DNA from: Candidatus Faecousia faecavium
GTDB taxonomy: Bacteria > Bacillota > Clostridia > Oscillospirales > Oscillospiraceae
DNA: 64,000 nucleotides
NCBI GenBank assembly: GCA_018712645.1
Contig: DVGO01000070.1
Coordinates: 1-64,000 of the forward strand
Reading direction: 5' to 3'
The notes under the pieces were generated by a model. It was given only the letters and a program-made list of their open reading frames with translations. It made no database searches and was not told the DNA's origin. Of the stretch, positions 59,297 through 64,000 are shown in pieces; the stretch's first letter is position 1; each line of letters begins with the position of its first letter. The position numbers were made by a program, and so were the translations under genes.

Positions 59297-62211
59297 AAAA
59301 CCACATTGCATTTAAGTTCCTGGCGATTCTTCTGTGTGCGCTGGCGCTGTTTGGCAGTGTTGCCAGCACCGGAGCCATTGTGGCCCTGACCGGTGCCGGA
59401 CTGTATGATAAGACTGTGCAGCAGGTCCGGGATGCGGAAGTAAAAAGCTGGGGAAGAGATTTGACCAGCGGCGTTGCCATGTATTACAGCAGCGTAGAAC
59501 TGGGCGGCTGCCCGGAGGCGCTGGTTGCGGAGCATGTCCACGGTGGAGGCGGGTATTATTCCGGCTTCGACTGGGAGAAAGCAGGCTACGCACTGAAAGA
59601 CGCGGAAGGTAACGTCCTGGAAACCGGAGGAACCCTGACGGAATCCGATGGCGGGGCGGTCTATACCTTCCCGGTTTCCGGACAATATCTGTATTTGGTT
59701 TCCACGGAGCCGAAGGCAGAACTGTTTGAGGTACCAACCCAATCTGTAGAGGCAAAATTCTACTCAGATGCAGAAATGTATGTTTACAACGCCATTCCCA
59801 AAACCGGTGCGGCGGTATATGGCGCACGGTTTTGGGATATGAATGGTCAGCCCCTTTATAATCACGCCGGCAATGGAGAAATCCTGGGTACGGTGATGTA
59901 TGACGAGGATGGAAATGTTCTGTATCGTTCCAGCAGTGCAGAATATGTGGAAGTCGGGCAAATTTCTCAGCTGGAACTATTGGGAGTGACTTCTGAAGTT
60001 ATTTACGAAGCCTATGCATCTCAAGGGGTGGGCGAACTGACCCAGGACGAACTGGGCTGCATAATTTTTACTGCCTCTGTCCGGCCGGAGCAGTCCCAGG
60101 AGCTGACTGCGGAGGAAGCCGTGACGGAAGCCACGGAAGCTGCCAATCCCCCGGAAACCCAGCCGGTGACGGAAGCTGCCACCCAGCCCACCGCAGAGCA
60201 GACCCAGGCACCGGAGCTGGATGAAAACGGCAACCCGGTTGCGCCTCCGGCTGAGGATAACGGACAGCAGCCGGAAACCCAGCCCCAGGAGCAGCCAGCG
60301 GAAGAAACAGCAGCCTCGGAAGAAGCTGCTCCTGCGGCAGAGGGTGAGGCAGCGCAAGTCGCTGAGGACCCGGAGGCAGTACCGGAAACCACAGCTGCGC
60401 AGACCCCTCCGGAGGAAACTGCCCCCCAGCAGATTGCCTCTGAGCCAACTGAACCTGCGCCTACTGAGACCCAGGCTCCTACCGTCCCTGAGGAAACCGC
60501 TGCGCAGCAGACCGCGCCGGATCCTACCGAGCCGGTGATGATCAATGGCAAAACGCTGGATCAATACGATGTTTCCCGTTATGAATATACCGATGACCAG
60601 ACCAACAACACTATGGTTGCCAAGTGCGTCTATGTTCCCATGCCGGAGATGACCCTGGAGCTGTACCTGGCGCCGGGTGGACTGCGGGATGATGGAATCT
60701 TTTCTTTGCTGGATGTTGTAAGGGGATTCCGCAGTGATTTGTTCCTGATTCTGGGAGTCAGTTTGCTGTCCTTTGCGATTTTGGGCGTGTATCTGTGCTG
60801 CGCAGCAGGACGCTCCCCCAAGAGCACCCAGGTGCAGGCGGCCGGATTGAATCGGATGCCGCTGGACGTGTATCTGATTTTGGCAATCGCCAGCATCAGC
60901 GGCATTATTGTTGTGGTGTGGGAAGGCGCAAGCTTGGCGCTGGAACAGAATTTACAGGTGGGATGTGCCTTTGGTGCCGGTGCCGGATTCCTGGCGTGTC
61001 TGATTTTTGTGGGACTCTGCTTTGCCTTCGTAGCACAGATTAAAACGCCCAACGGTTTCTGGTGGCGCAATACCCTGTGCGTGCGGGTACTGTGTCTGCT
61101 GGGCCTGGCAGGACAGTGGGTGCTGCGCAGACTGATTCCCTTCCTGGGCAGAGGGCTGAAAAAGCTTGGCGGCGGCATGGGAAAGCAGCTGAGCAAACTG
61201 ATGCGGCAGCTGAAAGAGAAAACCCATGCCTTCCTGTCACTGTTGCCGCTGACCTGGCAGTGGCTGGCCTGCGGCCTGGGCATCTTCTTGCTGATGCTTC
61301 TGGCAGTGGCGGTTCGCTCCATATTCTTTACCCTGTTGTTCCTGGCGGCGGATGTTGTGCTGATTTTGTACGGTGCCCGGAGTTTTGGTATGCTGATGGA
61401 AAACACCCGGCGGATGAGCAGGGGAGATTTGAACATCAAAGTGGATGACAAGCAGATGGTGGGAGTATTCCGGGACTTTGCGGAGGACCTGAATGCCCTG
61501 GCTGGTGTGGCGGTGGCTGCAGCCCAGAAGCAGCTGAAGTCGGAACGGATGAAAACCGAATTGATTACCAATGTTTCCCATGATATCAAAACCCCGCTGA
61601 CCTCCATTATCAACTATGTGGACCTGCTGCAGCGGCCTCATACCCAGCAGGAGGAAGCGGCATACCTGGAAGTTCTGAATCGTCAGTCCCAGCGGCTGAA
61701 GAAGCTGATTGAGGACCTGATGGAAATGAGCAAAGCCAATACCGGCAACATGACCGTGGAGATCACCGAGGTCAATGCGGTGGAGTCTGTTAACCAGGCA
61801 TTGGGCGAGTTTGCTGACAAGCTGGACAGAGCACAGCTGATTCCTGTGTTCCGCCATACGGAAGAAGCGGTGTATATGCGGGCTGACGGGCGGCTGGTCT
61901 GGCGGGTGCTGAGCAACCTGCTGAGCAATGCGGTAAAGTATGCCATGCCTGGAACCCGTCTGTATGTGGACCTGCTGGAGACGGAAGGAAAGGTTATCCT
62001 TTCCCTGAAGAACATCTCCCGGGAAGAGCTGAATGTGGAAGCCGATGAGCTGATGGAACGCTTTGTCCGGGGGGATGATTCCCGGAATACCGAAGGCAGC
62101 GGCCTGGGACTGAATATTGCCAAGAGCCTGATGGAGCTGCAGAAGGGACAGCTGCAGCTGCTGGTGGACGGTGATCTGTTCAAGGTCACCCTGATCTTCC
62201 CCAGCATTTAA
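59293..62211 (+). CDS. Very long membrane histidine kinase with acidic Pro/Thr/Glu-rich linker
   Basis: A 972-residue sensor kinase. A first membrane segment (about 8-35) opens an extracytoplasmic sensor (about 36-265), then a low-complexity Pro/Thr/Glu/Gln stretch (about 268-415), a short domain to about 470, and five or more membrane segments (about 475-680). A HAMP-like region leads to the kinase core: H box NVSHDIKTPLT near 760, N box LLSNLLSNAVKYA near 875, G box GSGLGLNIAKSL near 935. Family members are usually 350-600 residues. The signal is unknown; the acidic linker may reach into the cell wall. Confidence 0.9.
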   Translation: MKNHIAFKFLAILLCALALFGSVASTGAIVALTGAGLYDKTVQQVRDAEVKSWGRDLTSGVAMYYSSVELGGCPEALVAEHVHGGGGYYSGFDWEKAGYALKDAEGNVLETGGTLTESDGGAVYTFPVSGQYLYLVSTEPKAELFEVPTQSVEAKFYSDAEMYVYNAIPKTGAAVYGARFWDMNGQPLYNHAGNGEILGTVMYDEDGNVLYRSSSAEYVEVGQISQLELLGVTSEVIYEAYASQGVGELTQDELGCIIFTASVRPEQSQELTAEEAVTEATEAANPPETQPVTEAATQPTAEQTQAPELDENGNPVAPPAEDNGQQPETQPQEQPAEETAASEEAAPAAEGEAAQVAEDPEAVPETTAAQTPPEETAPQQIASEPTEPAPTETQAPTVPEETAAQQTAPDPTEPVMINGKTLDQYDVSRYEYTDDQTNNTMVAKCVYVPMPEMTLELYLAPGGLRDDGIFSLLDVVRGFRSDLFLILGVSLLSFAILGVYLCCAAGRSPKSTQVQAAGLNRMPLDVYLILAIASISGIIVVVWEGASLALEQNLQVGCAFGAGAGFLACLIFVGLCFAFVAQIKTPNGFWWRNTLCVRVLCLLGLAGQWVLRRLIPFLGRGLKKLGGGMGKQLSKLMRQLKEKTHAFLSLLPLTWQWLACGLGIFLLMLLAVAVRSIFFTLLFLAADVVLILYGARSFGMLMENTRRMSRGDLNIKVDDKQMVGVFRDFAEDLNALAGVAVAAAQKQLKSERMKTELITNVSHDIKTPLTSIINYVDLLQRPHTQQEEAAYLEVLNRQSQRLKKLIEDLMEMSKANTGNMTVEITEVNAVESVNQALGEFADKLDRAQLIPVFRHTEEAVYMRADGRLVWRVLSNLLSNAVKYAMPGTRLYVDLLETEGKVILSLKNISREELNVEADELMERFVRGDDSRNTEGSGLGLNIAKSLMELQKGQLQLLVDGDLFKVTLIFPSI

Positions 62212-62221
62212 TCAGATATAA

Positions 62222-62255
62222 GATGCCCCGCCGGCGAAAATACCGGCGGGGCATC
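62222..62255 (+). terminator. Terminator of the two-component operon
   Basis: GATGCCCCGCCGG (62222-62234), loop of eight, CCGGCGGGGCATC (62243-62255), then TGTTT. Confidence 0.9.
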
Positions 62256-62287
62256 TGTTTGCGAAGAATCGGGGATTGTTCATAAAT

Positions 62288-62316
62288 TTGTCGTTTTTTG
62301 TTTTCAATTCTGTTAT
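62288..62316 (+). promoter_or_regulatory. Putative promoter of a small RNA
   Basis: TTGTCG (62288-62293), 17 bases, TGTTAT (62311-62316). No coding sequence follows before the terminator at 62440-62469. Confidence 0.45.
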
Positions 62317-62322
62317 TGGGCG

Positions 62323-62469
62323 TTCAAAACCAAAAAGTATCTTAATAACAGAAAGGTTGCGGAAGCCGTGAGCCGCTCCTTTCAAACTCCGTAGATCCTC
62401 TTTTCTACCTCTCTTCTTTCCAAACCCTTTTGCGGAATCCCCCGGTGTCTTTCTGGCACCGGGGTTTTT
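62323..62469 (+). ncRNA. Candidate small regulatory RNA
   Basis: Between the promoter above and a strong terminator (CCCCGGTG 62440-62447 / CACCGGGG 62457-62464, then five T) lies a 147-base stretch without a protein. It opens with a hairpin GAAAGG-TTGCGG ... CCGC-T-CCTTTC (62351-62383) and then a single-stranded pyrimidine-rich tract (CTCTTTTCTACCTCTCTTC) that could pair with ribosome sites. No known RNA family was recognised. Confidence 0.5.
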
Positions 62470-62481
62470 CCGTTTTTGGGC

Positions 62482-62517
62482 AAAAAAACTGTGCGGGCAG
62501 CATGCACGCACAGTTTT
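62482..62517 (-). terminator. potD terminator
   Basis: On the minus strand AAAACTGTGCG ... CGCACAGTTTT (62485-62517) forms an 11-base stem followed by TTTT. Confidence 0.88.
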
Positions 62518-62525
62518 GTGTTTGA

Positions 62526-63605
62526 TTAGCCGTTTCTGACTTCCATGAACAGGCTTTCCATCAGGCGGGAAGTCTCTTCGGGAAGGTTATCAAAGCTGGA
62601 AGCGTTGCGCAGGACATCTTCAGACGGATAGGCAACCGGGTTGGCGGCCAGCTCCGGGTCCAGGAACTCCTTGGAAGCGGAGGCAGGGACGCTGTAGCCC
62701 AGGAAATCCATGTTGGCAGCGCTGATCTCCGGATCGCACAGGAAGTTGATGAACAGCTCGGCAGCTTCCTTCTCCTGGCAGCAGGTGGGGATGCACATGG
62801 CGTCGATGAACATGTTGAAGCCCTGCTCCTGGGGCTGATAGAAGGCCAGGTCGGGGTTCTCTGCCACCATGGTCAGATAGTCACCAGCGTAGTAAGGAGC
62901 AATCCAGGCTTCCTCATTTTCCATGGCGTCGAAGATCTGATCCATGACGTACTGCTGCACCACGGGCTTCTGCTCAGCCAGCTTGTCGGCACATTCCTGA
63001 AGCTCGGCTTCATCGGTGGTGTTGATGTCGTAGCCCAGCAGGTACTGGGCAATGGCAAAGGCATCCCGAGAGTTGTCGAACATCAGGATCTTACCGGCGT
63101 ACTTCTCGTTCCACAGCAGTTCCCAGCCGGTGACGTCGGCTTCATCCACATACTTGGTGTTGTAGATGATGCCCACGGTACCCCAGGTGTAGGGGACGGA
63201 GTACTTGTTCTCCGGGTCGTAGGAAGTGTTGCGGAAAGACTCATCGATATACTGGTAGTTGGGGATGTTGTCGAAGTTCAGTTCTTCCAGCATGCCCTCC
63301 TGACGCATCCGACCGATCATATAGTCGGAGGGGATGATCACGTCCACGGTAATGCCGCCGTTGGCCAGCTTGGAGTACATGATCTCGTTGGAGTCATAGG
63401 TGGAGTAGCGCACTTCGATGTTGGGATAGGCCTCCTCAAATGCGGCGATTACATCCAGGGAGTCGTCATCGCCTTCGGCAATGTACTGACCCCAGTTGTA
63501 AACGTACAGGGTGGTCTTCTCCTCACCGCCGCCGCAGCCGGTGAGCATGGCTGCGCAGCCCAGCACCAGGCATACTGCCAGTGCAAGCGAAAGAATTTTT
63601 TTCAT
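62526..63605 (-). CDS. potD: Spermidine/putrescine-binding lipoprotein PotD-like
   Basis: A 359-residue extracellular solute-binding lipoprotein of a polyamine ABC importer. The lipobox LTGC places the lipidated cysteine at residue 24. Conserved PotD regions include YNWGQYIAEG, VIIPSDYMIGRMRQEGMLEE and PYTWGTVGIIYNTKY. AGGAGGT precedes the ATG at 63605. It follows the permease PotC by 19 bases, consistent with a potABCD operon extending outside the window. Confidence 0.92.
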   Translation of the reverse strand: MKKILSLALAVCLVLGCAAMLTGCGGGEEKTTLYVYNWGQYIAEGDDDSLDVIAAFEEAYPNIEVRYSTYDSNEIMYSKLANGGITVDVIIPSDYMIGRMRQEGMLEELNFDNIPNYQYIDESFRNTSYDPENKYSVPYTWGTVGIIYNTKYVDEADVTGWELLWNEKYAGKILMFDNSRDAFAIAQYLLGYDINTTDEAELQECADKLAEQKPVVQQYVMDQIFDAMENEEAWIAPYYAGDYLTMVAENPDLAFYQPQEQGFNMFIDAMCIPTCCQEKEAAELFINFLCDPEISAANMDFLGYSVPASASKEFLDPELAANPVAYPSEDVLRNASSFDNLPEETSRLMESLFMEVRNG

Positions 63606-63624
63606 TTTCAATCTTACCTCCTCA

Positions 63625-64000
63625 TTAGATACCCGCAGTCCGGGATTGGGTTTTCTTCCGATCACCATAAACCTGAATCAAGTTCATGGCGATCATCAGT
63701 ACCAGAATCAGCAGGAACAGCAGGGTAAACATGGCGTAAATCTTGGGCTGGAGGGGCTTTTTGGTGTAGGAATAAATCTCCACCGGCAGCGTCACGAAGT
63801 CCAGACCACTGACAAAGTAGCTGATGACGAAGTCATCCAGACTCATGGTGAAGGCCATGATGGCGCCGGAAACAATACCCGGCATAATTTCATGCAGTGT
63901 CACCCGGAAAAATGCCTGCACCGGGGTGCAGCCCAAGTCCATGGCAGCGTCCGTCAGGGACTTGTCCATTTGCTTGAGCTTGGGCATCACGTTGAGGATG
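63625..64000 (-). CDS. potC: Polyamine ABC transporter permease PotC, C-terminal part
   Basis: The frame is open to the window edge; its start lies outside. The visible 125 residues carry the MetI-like coupling region (AAMDLGCTPVQAFFRVTLHEI, EAA-type loop) and two membrane segments, matching the C-terminal half of PotC. It is upstream of potD on the same strand. The missing potA and potB presumably precede it. Confidence 0.88.
   Translation of the reverse strand, partial: ILNVMPKLKQMDKSLTDAAMDLGCTPVQAFFRVTLHEIMPGIVSGAIMAFTMSLDDFVISYFVSGLDFVTLPVEIYSYTKKPLQPKIYAMFTLLFLLILVLMIAMNLIQVYGDRKKTQSRTAGI

Overview
The window looks like a chromosome segment of a spore-forming, strictly anaerobic Clostridia, most like gut Oscillospiraceae/Ruminococcaceae (inference). 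Support: fairly GC-rich codon use, strong AGGAGG ribosome sites, TTGACA/TATAAT promoters, sporulation genes (spoIIP and a Spo0A-type DNA-binding protein), a citrate lyase cluster, clostridial glycerol genes, group II ECF transporters and cobamide salvage. No rRNA and no CRISPR array were seen.

Layout. 1-4.5 kb is a decayed mobile element: the end of an XRE regulator, two reading frames sharing the leader of an element-type ATPase, a TnpW-like frame and a complete large serine recombinase, ending beside tRNA-Ala(GGC) and a 5' relic of a second tRNA-Ala. 5.0-7.7 kb is galK-galT, followed by a hairpin-rich intergenic element. 8.0-17.3 kb is the citrate cluster: a LysR regulator divergent from citD-citE-citF, a CitMHS transporter, a two-gene ChrA transporter, citC and a citX-citG fusion. 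17.4-23.6 kb (minus strand) is a glycerol locus: glpK, glpF, a GlpA-like dehydrogenase, an FAD oxidoreductase, a DUF1667 protein and a TetR regulator. 23.8-25.0 kb is ahpC with a stand-alone AhpF N-terminal-like protein.

25.2-29.4 kb holds small and regulatory genes: a 69-residue protein made of four 16-residue repeats, an ImmA/XRE pair divergent from a receiver-less Spo0A-like DNA-binding protein, spoIIP, tadA and a three-gene cassette ending in a sigma-region-4-like protein. 29.5-35.9 kb holds an aldo/keto reductase with ferredoxin-type clusters, proB-proA-proC, ribU under an FMN riboswitch, a DUF4830 protein and an RsuA-type pseudouridine synthase. 36.1-43.3 kb is a CdaR-like regulator, then ftsE-ftsX, two M23 peptidases, an S41 protease and a nitroreductase, a plausible cell-wall remodelling unit.

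43.4-50.9 kb is a cobalamin-riboswitch-controlled cobamide salvage operon: ECF transporter (T, fused A-A', S), a CbiR-like TIM-barrel enzyme, cobT, cobU, cobS, a second short CobU-like protein and cobC. No corrin-ring genes are present. 50.9-53.7 kb is larE-larB-larC for the nickel-pincer cofactor, behind its own promoter and a structured leader, with no larA. 53.9-64 kb holds a CapA-like protein, a tandem tRNA-associated repeat ending in tRNA-Arg(CCG), an ABC exporter pair, an MscS channel, a two-component system with a very long sensor kinase, a candidate small RNA, and potD plus the end of potC.
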